21,960 nt of DNA from Candidatus Gastranaerophilales bacterium HUM_12. Lineage in GTDB: Bacteria; Cyanobacteriota; Vampirovibrionia; Gastranaerophilales; Gastranaerophilaceae. The notes beneath the pieces are model-generated. The model did not search any database. It was not told the DNA's origin and saw only the letters and a program-made list of their open reading frames with translations. Below, one piece after another: positions 14,791-21,439 of the stretch; the stretch's first letter is position 1; each line of letters opens with the position of its first letter. A program made the position numbers and the translations under genes. Location of the stretch: NCBI GenBank assembly GCA_002102825.1, contig DABJ01000048.1:18099-40058 (forward strand), given 5' to 3'.

Positions 14791-16056
14791 TTGAAAAAAG
14801 TAATTGTACAAAAATTTGGTGGGACATCTGTTGCAGATACCGATAAAATTAAAAATGTAGCCAAGACAGTTATCAGAGAAAAGAATAATGGCAATGATGT
14901 TGTTGTAGTAGTTTCTGCTATGGGACATACAACTGATCATCTTGTTAAAATGGCAAAAGATTTAAATTCAAATCCGTCTGCAAGAGAAATGGATATGTTA
15001 TTGTCAACCGGAGAATGTGTTTCAATTGCGCTTTTGACAATGGCAATTCAAGCTCAAGGTTATAAGGCTGTAAGCTTTAATGCGACACAAATTGGAATTT
15101 TGACAGAAAATGTTCACTCTAAAGCAAGAATTATTGATATTAAAACTGATAAATTAAGAAAAAACCTTGATGAGGGTAATATTATTGTAGTTGCAGGTTT
15201 CCAAGGGGTAACAGAAGATGGAGAAATTACAACTCTAGGTAGAGGGGGGTCTGATACTTCTGCTGTTGCTTTGGCTGCGGCTTTGAATGCAGAAAGATGT
15301 GATATTTACACTGATGTTGAGGGGGTTTATACGACAGACCCGAGAGTTGTTCCTAATGCATCAAGGCTTGAAGAGATTTCTTATGAAGAGATGCTTGAAC
15401 TCGCTCATGCAGGTGCAAACGTTCTTCACCCTCGTAGTGTTGAAACTGCAAAACAATATTCAGTACCATTGAGGGTTCGTAGCAGTTTTAAATTAGATAA
15501 TATGGGTACATTGATTTTAGGAGTTGAGAAAATGGAAATAAATAAACCTGTAGCAGGGGTTGCTGCTGATTTATCACAAGTTAGAGTTGTTGTTTGTGAT
15601 ATTCCGGATACTCCGGGGGAAGCTGCAACATTATTTGGCAGTTTAGCAAAAGAAAATGTTTCAGTTGATATGATTATTCAATCTTATGCAAGAAAAACTT
15701 CTAACACTAACGATATTGCCTTCACAATCAACAGTGATGACTTGCCAAGAGCTATGGAGGTATTAGAAAAAGTTAAAGCAAAATTGAATGCTGCAGATAT
15801 AAAAATTGATGATAATATTGCGAAAGTTTCAATTATTGGTGCAGGCATGATTGATAGACCTGGGATTGCATCAACAATGTTCCAAACATTAGCTGATAAT
15901 GGTATTAATATCAGAATGATTTCAACCAGTGAAATTAAAATTAGCTGTTTGATAAATAAAGATGATGCACAAAATGCTGTTAAAGCATTGCATAGTATTT
16001 TTAATTTAGAAAGTGACGAAATCGCAGAAGTTAAAGGCACGTTACCTGATGTGTAA
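14791..16056 (+). CDS. lysC: Aspartate kinase (alpha chain)
   Basis: LysC phosphorylates aspartate, the first step towards lysine, threonine, methionine and diaminopimelate for the cell wall. The catalytic domain (about 1-245) has VIVQKFGGTSV (Lys8), STGECVSIALL, GRGGSDTSAVALAAAL (151-166), YTDVEGVYTTDPRVV and LAHAGANVLHPRSVE. Two ACT regulatory domains fill about 262-415, starting near VAGVAADLSQVRVVV and VSIIGAGMIDRPG, so feedback inhibition by lysine and/or threonine is expected. At 421 residues it matches the monofunctional lysine-sensitive class, the same length as the Corynebacterium glutamicum enzyme. The start is TTG, one base after the TPR stop, with AGGGA ten bases upstream. It is the last gene of its operon, closed by a strong terminator. 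Confidence 0.96.
   Translation: MKKVIVQKFGGTSVADTDKIKNVAKTVIREKNNGNDVVVVVSAMGHTTDHLVKMAKDLNSNPSAREMDMLLSTGECVSIALLTMAIQAQGYKAVSFNATQIGILTENVHSKARIIDIKTDKLRKNLDEGNIIVVAGFQGVTEDGEITTLGRGGSDTSAVALAAALNAERCDIYTDVEGVYTTDPRVVPNASRLEEISYEEMLELAHAGANVLHPRSVETAKQYSVPLRVRSSFKLDNMGTLILGVEKMEINKPVAGVAADLSQVRVVVCDIPDTPGEAATLFGSLAKENVSVDMIIQSYARKTSNTNDIAFTINSDDLPRAMEVLEKVKAKLNAADIKIDDNIAKVSIIGAGMIDRPGIASTMFQTLADNGINIRMISTSEIKISCLINKDDAQNAVKALHSIFNLESDEIAEVKGTLPDV
15532..16056 (+). CDS. lysC: Probable aspartokinase beta chain (internal start)
   Basis: An in-frame ATG (Met248 of lysC) is preceded at eight bases by a clean AGGAG (15519-15523). Translation from it would give a 174-residue polypeptide holding only the two ACT domains. 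In Bacillus subtilis and Corynebacterium glutamicum the beta subunit of aspartokinase is made in just this way, from nearly the same position. The site is seen directly; use of the start is inferred. Confidence 0.55.
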   Translation: MEINKPVAGVAADLSQVRVVVCDIPDTPGEAATLFGSLAKENVSVDMIIQSYARKTSNTNDIAFTINSDDLPRAMEVLEKVKAKLNAADIKIDDNIAKVSIIGAGMIDRPGIASTMFQTLADNGINIRMISTSEIKISCLINKDDAQNAVKALHSIFNLESDEIAEVKGTLPDV

Positions 16057-16085
16057 ATAAAATTTTTGTGTAACAAAATTGTAAT

Positions 16086-16120
16086 AAAGGCGGCTAAAAT
16101 TTATAATTTAGCCGCCTTTT
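16086..16120 (+). terminator. Strong intrinsic terminator after lysC
   Basis: A perfect 13-base stem (AAAGGCGGCTAAA at 16086-16098 with its complement at 16107-16119) has an eight-base loop and ends in TTTT. It closes the kdsC-like/TPR/lysC operon. Confidence 0.9.
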
Positions 16121-16149
16121 GTAGCAAAAAAATTTATCTTGTGTATTAA

Positions 16150-16155
16150 TATAAT
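16150..16155 (+). promoter_or_regulatory. Possible -10 box of the membrane protein gene
   Basis: A consensus TATAAT lies 24 bases before the ATG at 16179. The -35 region is an A-run with no match. No ribosome-binding site is visible between it and the start. Confidence 0.35.
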
Positions 16156-16178
16156 GTATTAAAAAATATGGTCTTTTT

Positions 16179-17588
16179 ATGGTGAGTTTAATTACAGAAA
16201 AAATTACCAATATACCTGTTCTCGCTCCTGTTGTTTCTACAAAAGTAACGACAGACAATGTAAATCAACCTGAATTTGAACAACAATCCAAAAAGAACTA
16301 CAAATCATTGTTACCATTATCTATGATTGCCGGTGGAGGACTTTTAATTTATTATGGAGTAAAAAGACCAAGCCAAGTTAAATTATACAAAGCTATGGTT
16401 AAAGACAGATGTTATCAAATTGAAAAGAGTGTTCAAGATTTTTCAAAATTTGCTTCTGATGTGATTGATTCTTCTTTTGACAAACCATCTCAATATATTC
16501 TTGATTATCGAAGAGCAAGGAACTTTGAGTTAGGGAAACATGTTGATTCTATTAAATTTTTGCCAGATGTAAAATCTGTTTTGAAATTTACTGATGCATC
16601 TTTTAATGATATAAGAAAAGTTTATGATGATTCCATAAAGGCGGGTGCTACTCCGTTTGATTCGTTCCATGTTATTTTAAGTAAATCTGTTTTAAAAGCT
16701 AAAGATATTTTAAATGCAAAACGTTCAGAAAAGAATGTTTTGTGTGGGGATTTAACTATTATTCCCCCATTTAAAGATGGTAAACATTCCGATTTAGTAG
16801 AAGAGTCTTGTAATGCGTTATCGGGATTAGCTGGTTCTGCGTATTCTGAAATGAAGAGAATTCAATCAAAAAAACTCCATGGTGTTGTTGCTTCTCAATC
16901 TGCTGAAATGGCAAAAGTTATACTTGACTGTAGAAAAGAGGTTTTTGGTGCTAAATCTGCGTTGATGAATGAATCTTTTGAAAGAGTTAAGCGAATTTTG
17001 AAATTATCCGGTGATTTTAAACCTGTTTATGCAAATAATTTTAACCTTGATAAATTTTCGAAATTAACTAAAGATGAATTGAAACCGCAAGTATTTCCGG
17101 AATTTTTGGATGAACCATTCCAAGGAAATATATATTGGCGAACAGTAAAAACGAGGGATTTTTCAGAACTAAAACTCGAAGACATTAAAAATATATTCAA
17201 TGCGACATCTCCATATAATACGGTGAAAGATATTGGGTTTATGATAGATAGAGTTAGGTTGTCAAAAGAGTTTGATAAATCTCTTGGCAAAAATAATGAA
17301 AAAGTTTACGATAATGCAATTGCAAAACTGGAATACCTGTCTGTAAAATTGAACGATTTTGGTCACAAAACTCTTCTGAAAAAATGTTCGGCAGATTATG
17401 ACGAGGTTAATGTTTTAGTAAGGAATAGTATGGTTTCTTATATTGGTTCGCTTTCAAAAAAATTAGGATTTAGTTCAATTTTTGAAATGGATAAGTGTTT
17501 TTCAAAGAAATATCCGGAATATAATAATTATTCAATAAAAAAATATATGGAAATTTTTAAAGAAAATCCGGAATTTTATTTTGTTTAA
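16179..17588 (+). CDS. Single-pass membrane protein, unknown function
   Basis: I do not recognise a family for this 469-residue protein. A polar, unstructured-looking N-terminal stretch (1-43) rich in Thr, Val and Gln leads to one hydrophobic segment at about 44-60 (LLPLSMIAGGGLLIYYG). That segment is flanked by basic residues (KKNYK before, KRPSQVKLYK after). The remaining 400 residues are charged and probably helical, without catalytic motifs. There is no signal-peptidase site, so it is likely an anchored protein; with similar charge on both sides the topology is unclear. No Shine-Dalgarno precedes the ATG. It stands alone between the lysC terminator and the ppdK promoter, with no clear terminator of its own. 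It resembles the giant protein and the 20702 gene in being a monocistronic, lineage-specific-looking gene. Confidence 0.75.
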   Translation: MVSLITEKITNIPVLAPVVSTKVTTDNVNQPEFEQQSKKNYKSLLPLSMIAGGGLLIYYGVKRPSQVKLYKAMVKDRCYQIEKSVQDFSKFASDVIDSSFDKPSQYILDYRRARNFELGKHVDSIKFLPDVKSVLKFTDASFNDIRKVYDDSIKAGATPFDSFHVILSKSVLKAKDILNAKRSEKNVLCGDLTIIPPFKDGKHSDLVEESCNALSGLAGSAYSEMKRIQSKKLHGVVASQSAEMAKVILDCRKEVFGAKSALMNESFERVKRILKLSGDFKPVYANNFNLDKFSKLTKDELKPQVFPEFLDEPFQGNIYWRTVKTRDFSELKLEDIKNIFNATSPYNTVKDIGFMIDRVRLSKEFDKSLGKNNEKVYDNAIAKLEYLSVKLNDFGHKTLLKKCSADYDEVNVLVRNSMVSYIGSLSKKLGFSSIFEMDKCFSKKYPEYNNYSIKKYMEIFKENPEFYFV

Positions 17589-17624
17589 ATTTTTAAATCA
17601 AAAATATTTATTTTTAAGTTTTTA

Positions 17625-17633
17625 TGTTATAAT
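17625..17633 (+). promoter_or_regulatory. Extended -10 promoter of ppdK
   Basis: TGTTATAAT is a full extended -10 element about 50 bases before the ppdK ATG. The -35 match is poor (TATTTA at 17 bases). The same nonamer lies upstream of the kdsC-like operon. Confidence 0.6.
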
Positions 17634-17685
17634 CTCTGTATTATTTAGTAAGTGTTTATTATGTTTTTTTTAAAGGAGAAAAATT

Positions 17686-20364
17686 ATGGCAGAAAAACGT
17701 GTATGGCTCTTTAAAGATGGAAATGCATCTATGCGCAATTTATTGGGTGGTAAAGGTGCAAATTTAGCCGAAATGACAAATCTTGGACTCCCTGTTCCTC
17801 CGGGGCTTACTATCACGACAGAAACTTGTATGGACTATATCAATCATGGAAATAAAATGCCTCAAGGTCTTATGGACGAAGTAAAAGCGGCATTAAAAGA
17901 TGTTGAAACTCAAGCAGGTAAAAAATTCGGCGATGCTGAAAATCCGCTTCTTGTTTCTGTTCGTTCGGGTGCAAGACTTTCTATGCCGGGTATGATGGAA
18001 ACTATTCTGAACCTTGGCTTGAATGACCAAACTGTTGAAGCAATGATTAAATTGACTAACAATCCTCGTTTCTGCTATGACAGTTACCGTAGATTTTTAA
18101 CAATGTTTGGTTCTGTTGCGTGGGAAATTGATAGACAAAAATTTGAAGATTACTTAGATAAAATTAAAGACGAAAAGGGCTACAAATCTGATACCGAATT
18201 ATCTGCAGAAGATTGGAAATCTTTAATCGAACCATATAAGGCTTTGATTAAAAAAGAAACAGGAAAAGAATTTCCACAAAACCCATATATCCAATTGGAA
18301 GAAGCAATTGAGGCGGTATTCCGTTCTTGGAATATCCCTCGTGCGGTTGCATATAGAGAACACTACAAAATTGACCACAACTATGGTACAGCCGTAAATG
18401 TTCAAACAATGGTATTTGGTAATATGGGTGATGATTGCGCAACGGGGGTATCTTTCACGAGAAACCCTTCAACTGGTGAAAATAAATTTTATGGTGAATA
18501 TTTGACTAATGCGCAAGGTGAAGACGTTGTTGCAGGTATTAGAACACCAAAACCTATTGCAGAGTTGGAACACGAAATGCCTGAACTTTATAAACAGTAT
18601 GTTGATATTGCCAAGAAGCTTGAAAAAGGTTATAAAGATGTTCAAGATATGGAATTCACAATCGAAAGAGGTAAATTGTGGATTTTGCAAACTCGTAACG
18701 GTAAAAGAACTGCAAAAGCATCTGTAAGAATTGCGGTAGAAATGTGTGAAGAGGGTATTATTGATAAGGAAAGAGCAGTTGAACTAGTTGATGCAAATCA
18801 ATTGTACCAAGTTCTATTGCCGGACTTTGACCCTAAAGCTAAAAAAGAAGCTCATAAAATTGCACAAGGTCTTGCGGCATCTCCTGGGGCTGCCGTTGGA
18901 AAAATTGTTTTTGATACTGAAGAAGCAGCCGAACGAGGTAAAAATGGTGAAAAAATTATCTTGGTAAGAATTGAAACTTGCCCTGACGATATTCACGGTA
19001 TGATTGAATCTCAAGGTGTTCTTACATTAAGAGGCGGAATGACATCTCATGCGGCTGTTGTTGCTAAAGGTATGGGCAAACCTTGTGTTGCTGGTTGTGA
19101 AGATTTATCTATAGATCTTAAAAATGAAACTTTAACAGCAGGAGATGGAACAGTTTATCGTAAAGATGATATTATTTCTCTTGATGGTGGTACCGGTGAA
19201 GTTATGGACGGAGCAATTCATTTAGTTCCTCCAACTATGGACGAAAATTTCAACAAGTTGTTCACTTGGGTTGACGGAATTAAGCTTTTGGGCGTTAGAG
19301 CCAATGCTGATACTCCGGCTGATGTTGCAAAAGCCCTTGAACTTGGCGCAGAGGGAGTTGGTCTTTGTAGAACAGAACACATGTTTATGGATCCGGAAAG
19401 ACTTCCTTGGGTACAGAAGATGATTATTGCAGGAACCCCGGAGGCTAGAAAAGAAGCTTTGTCAAAACTTTTACCTATGCAGTATTCTGATTTCTATGCA
19501 ATGTTCAAAGCTTTGGGCGAAAAATCAATGACAATCAGACTTCTTGATCCGCCTTTACATGAATTCTTGCCTGATAAAGAAGAATTGATTGCAAAAGTTG
19601 CGACGAAAAAAGCTAAAGGTGAAGATTATGCCGAAGACGAAAAACTTTTAAACATTGTTGAAACAATGTCTGAATCTAATCCTATGATGGGCTTGAGAGG
19701 TTGTCGTTTAGGCTTGACTTATCCGGAAATTAACGAAATGCAAGTTCGTGCAATTTTCAGTGCTGCTTGCGATTTGAAAAAAGAGGGCTTAGATGTGAAA
19801 CCCGAAGTAATGATTCCTCTTGTCGGTCATGTTAATGAACTTAAAACGGTTAAAGGTGTATTAGAACGTGTCGCCAATGAAGTTATGGACGAAAAAGGGG
19901 TAAGAGTTGATTATATGTTTGGGACAATGATTGAAATTCCTCGTGCAGCTTTGACTGCTGATCAAATTGCCGAACACGCAGAATTCTTCTCATTTGGTAC
20001 AAATGATTTGACTCAAATGACATTTGGTTATTCAAGAGATGATGCAGAGGGTAAATTCTTGCAAAACTATGTTGAGCAAAAAATTCTACCTGCCAACCCA
20101 TTCCAAACACTTGATCAAGAAGGTGTGGGTCAGTTGATGAAAATTGCTCTTGATAAAGCTTTGAAAGTTCGTCCGCACTTGAAACGTGGTATTTGCGGTG
20201 AACACGGTGGAGATCCTGCATCAGTTAAATTCTGCCATAGAATCGGTTTGAACTATGTATCATGTTCTCCATTCAGAGTTCCGCAAGCAAGACTTGCTGC
20301 AGCACAAGCTGTAATAGAGTTTAAACAAGCAAAAGATATTTCATTACCACTTGGTTGTAAGTAG
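17686..20364 (+). CDS. ppdK: Pyruvate, phosphate dikinase
   Basis: PPDK interconverts pyruvate + ATP + phosphate with PEP + AMP + pyrophosphate. It serves gluconeogenesis or, in fermenters, pyrophosphate-linked glycolysis. The N-terminal ATP-grasp domain (about 1-340) has FKDGNASMRNLLGGKGANLAEM split at its usual place and SVRSGARLSMPGMMETILNLG. The swivelling phosphohistidine domain (about 400-505) contains GGMTSHAAVVAKGMGKPCV with catalytic His455, the same number as in the Clostridium symbiosum enzyme. The C-terminal PEP/pyruvate barrel (about 520-885) has GLCRTEHMF, SFGTNDLTQMTFGYSRDD and GICGEHGGDP with catalytic Cys837. The full length of 892 residues and the AGARLSMPG-type signature separate it from PEP synthase. 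The start follows AAAGGAG by seven bases. It has its own promoter and terminator. No PPDK regulatory protein gene is adjacent. Confidence 0.98.
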   Translation: MAEKRVWLFKDGNASMRNLLGGKGANLAEMTNLGLPVPPGLTITTETCMDYINHGNKMPQGLMDEVKAALKDVETQAGKKFGDAENPLLVSVRSGARLSMPGMMETILNLGLNDQTVEAMIKLTNNPRFCYDSYRRFLTMFGSVAWEIDRQKFEDYLDKIKDEKGYKSDTELSAEDWKSLIEPYKALIKKETGKEFPQNPYIQLEEAIEAVFRSWNIPRAVAYREHYKIDHNYGTAVNVQTMVFGNMGDDCATGVSFTRNPSTGENKFYGEYLTNAQGEDVVAGIRTPKPIAELEHEMPELYKQYVDIAKKLEKGYKDVQDMEFTIERGKLWILQTRNGKRTAKASVRIAVEMCEEGIIDKERAVELVDANQLYQVLLPDFDPKAKKEAHKIAQGLAASPGAAVGKIVFDTEEAAERGKNGEKIILVRIETCPDDIHGMIESQGVLTLRGGMTSHAAVVAKGMGKPCVAGCEDLSIDLKNETLTAGDGTVYRKDDIISLDGGTGEVMDGAIHLVPPTMDENFNKLFTWVDGIKLLGVRANADTPADVAKALELGAEGVGLCRTEHMFMDPERLPWVQKMIIAGTPEARKEALSKLLPMQYSDFYAMFKALGEKSMTIRLLDPPLHEFLPDKEELIAKVATKKAKGEDYAEDEKLLNIVETMSESNPMMGLRGCRLGLTYPEINEMQVRAIFSAACDLKKEGLDVKPEVMIPLVGHVNELKTVKGVLERVANEVMDEKGVRVDYMFGTMIEIPRAALTADQIAEHAEFFSFGTNDLTQMTFGYSRDDAEGKFLQNYVEQKILPANPFQTLDQEGVGQLMKIALDKALKVRPHLKRGICGEHGGDPASVKFCHRIGLNYVSCSPFRVPQARLAAAQAVIEFKQAKDISLPLGCK

Positions 20365-20388
20365 TTGATGTGAATATTTAAAAAAATT

Positions 20389-20418
20389 AAAGGTGGCAAG
20401 AGAAATCTTGTCACCTTT
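20389..20418 (+). terminator. Intrinsic terminator after ppdK
   Basis: A 13-pair stem with one G-T wobble (20389-20401 with 20406-20418) is capped by a GAAA tetraloop, a GNRA-type loop. The following T tract is interrupted (GGTTTAATTATTTTA), so release may be less sharp than at the other terminators. Confidence 0.75.
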
Positions 20419-20494
20419 GGTTTAATTATTTTATTTGGTGCAAAGGTTTTGACGAGTGAAAAATAAACAGATAAAAATATTTTTGATTTACCCC

Positions 20495-20522
20495 TTTACA
20501 AAAAAAATTCCTCATGTATAAT
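20495..20522 (+). promoter_or_regulatory. tRNA-Ala promoter
   Basis: A -35 TTTACA (20495-20500), 16-base spacer and consensus TATAAT (20517-20522) are visible. The predicted start is near 20529, giving a leader of about 38 bases before the mature tRNA. Confidence 0.75.
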
Positions 20523-20566
20523 AAAACTTGTGGAGCGAAAGCAAAACACCAAAGGCGAGAGCCAAT

Positions 20567-20642
20567 GGGGGATTAGCTCAGCTGGTAGAGCACCTGCTTT
20601 GCACGCAGGGGGTCAGGAGTTCGAATCTCCTATCCTCCACCA
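20567..20642 (+). tRNA. tRNA-Ala (anticodon UGC)
   Basis: The 76-base gene folds into a complete cloverleaf. The acceptor stem GGGGGAT pairs with ATCCTCC and includes the G3-U70 wobble, which is the alanine identity element. The D-arm has AGCTCAGCTGGTAGAGC. The anticodon stem CCTGC/GCAGG encloses loop TTTGCAC with anticodon TGC (reads GCA/GCN). The T-arm is AGGAG-TTCGAAT-CTCCT. Discriminator A20639 is followed by an encoded CCA (20640-20642). It is a single tRNA with its own promoter and terminator. Confidence 0.98.
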
Positions 20643-20651
20643 TTTAAAATC

Positions 20652-20675
20652 AAGAGCCGAAAAGGCTCTTTTTTT
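20652..20675 (+). terminator. Intrinsic terminator after tRNA-Ala
   Basis: The hairpin AAGAGCC (20652-20658), loop GAAAA, GGCTCTT (20664-20670) runs into a T tract ending at 20675. It begins only ten bases after the tRNA CCA. Confidence 0.9.
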
Positions 20676-20701
20676 GTATTAATAATGTTAGGAGTATGTA
20701 T

Positions 20702-21271
20702 ATGTTTCGTCAACCAAATTTTTCTAATTTAAGATTTAATATTATTCAAGCTGTAAATCCATATATTCAAAATTCTTCAAATAAATGTTTTGGAAAATCT
20801 ATTATTTCTTTACCTAACAACAAAGTAAAGAGTACAATAAATTTACCTAAAAAGCTTCTAAATAAAAATTTTAAATTAACTAGTCAACCGAGTGTTGATT
20901 TGGTTACCTTATCTCCAGATGCAAAAATTGCGAATGTATCAAAACCTACACAAGATAGTAAGGTTGCTTATGGTAAATTAATAAAAAAAGTTTTAAATAG
21001 GTATTTTGATAATGATAATATAGCTACTGATTTAATGGAAGATAAAAAAACAAATTTAAATCAACTTGTAGAGGAATTTGGGAAAGAACAGTATTGTAAA
21101 TATAAAGCTCCACGCAAGAAAGCAATGAACTTAATGCGTAAAGATGCAATAGAAAAATATAAAGTTATGCAACAAAGTATAAGAGAGGAAGAAAATGAGA
21201 ATAGAAAATTTTTTAATCTCTATTTAAATCAATTCCAAGATTGGTGCGATTTGGAGAGTTTGGAGTGTTAA
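20702..21271 (+). CDS. Small orphan protein, unknown function
   Basis: I do not recognise this 189-residue protein. The N-terminal 70 residues are polar and Asn/Lys-rich (RQPNFSNLRFNIIQ). A short PSVDLVTLSPDAKI segment follows. The C-terminal half (from about 90) is strongly charged and helical, with a coiled-coil-like DAIEKYKVMQQSIREEENEN. There is no signal peptide, membrane helix or catalytic motif. Two in-frame ATGs exist, at 20696 and 20702. TAGGAG (20689-20694) is only one base from the first but seven from the second, so 20702 is chosen. Any transcript must arise by read-through of the tRNA terminator or from an unseen promoter in the roughly 25 bases between them. A terminator follows at 21320. 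Confidence 0.65.
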   Translation: MFRQPNFSNLRFNIIQAVNPYIQNSSNKCFGKSIISLPNNKVKSTINLPKKLLNKNFKLTSQPSVDLVTLSPDAKIANVSKPTQDSKVAYGKLIKKVLNRYFDNDNIATDLMEDKKTNLNQLVEEFGKEQYCKYKAPRKKAMNLMRKDAIEKYKVMQQSIREEENENRKFFNLYLNQFQDWCDLESLEC

Positions 21272-21319
21272 ACCGTATGTGAAGTTCCTCCATTTAAAAC
21301 AACTAGAACAATTAAAATC

Positions 21320-21340
21320 AGAGCCTACGGGCTCTTTTTT
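21320..21340 (+). terminator. Intrinsic terminator with UACG tetraloop
   Basis: Stem AGAGCC (21320-21325) and GGCTCT (21330-21335) are closed by a TACG loop. In RNA this is a C(UACG)G cap of the very stable UNCG class. T residues run to 21340. It ends the 20702 gene and resembles the tRNA terminator in sequence. Confidence 0.85.
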
Positions 21341-21439
21341 AATGCATAAATTACTGTCTGTTAATAAACTTTACAAATCTAACAATTTTAATTAAATAAT
21401 TTACTTTATATAAACATAGGGGAAAATAAGGATATTTGT

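Noticed and set aside
15684..16076. A 130-codon open frame on the minus strand opposite lysC
   Set aside because: It lies wholly against the ACT domains of a secure gene, its protein has no family features, and it crosses the lysC end without a ribosome site. It is a shadow of the coding strand.
17589..17624. Terminator after the 16179 membrane protein gene
   Set aside because: The stretch is A/T runs with no GC-containing stem. No hairpin of convincing stability can be drawn.
19883..20221. A 112-codon minus-strand frame opposite ppdK
   Set aside because: It overlaps the conserved PEP-binding barrel of ppdK and shows no start signal or recognisable motif.
17686..20364. PEP synthase (PpsA) instead of PPDK
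   Set aside because: Length, domain order, His455 position and the GICGEHGGDP and SFGTNDLTQMTFGYSRDD motifs are those of pyruvate phosphate dikinase.
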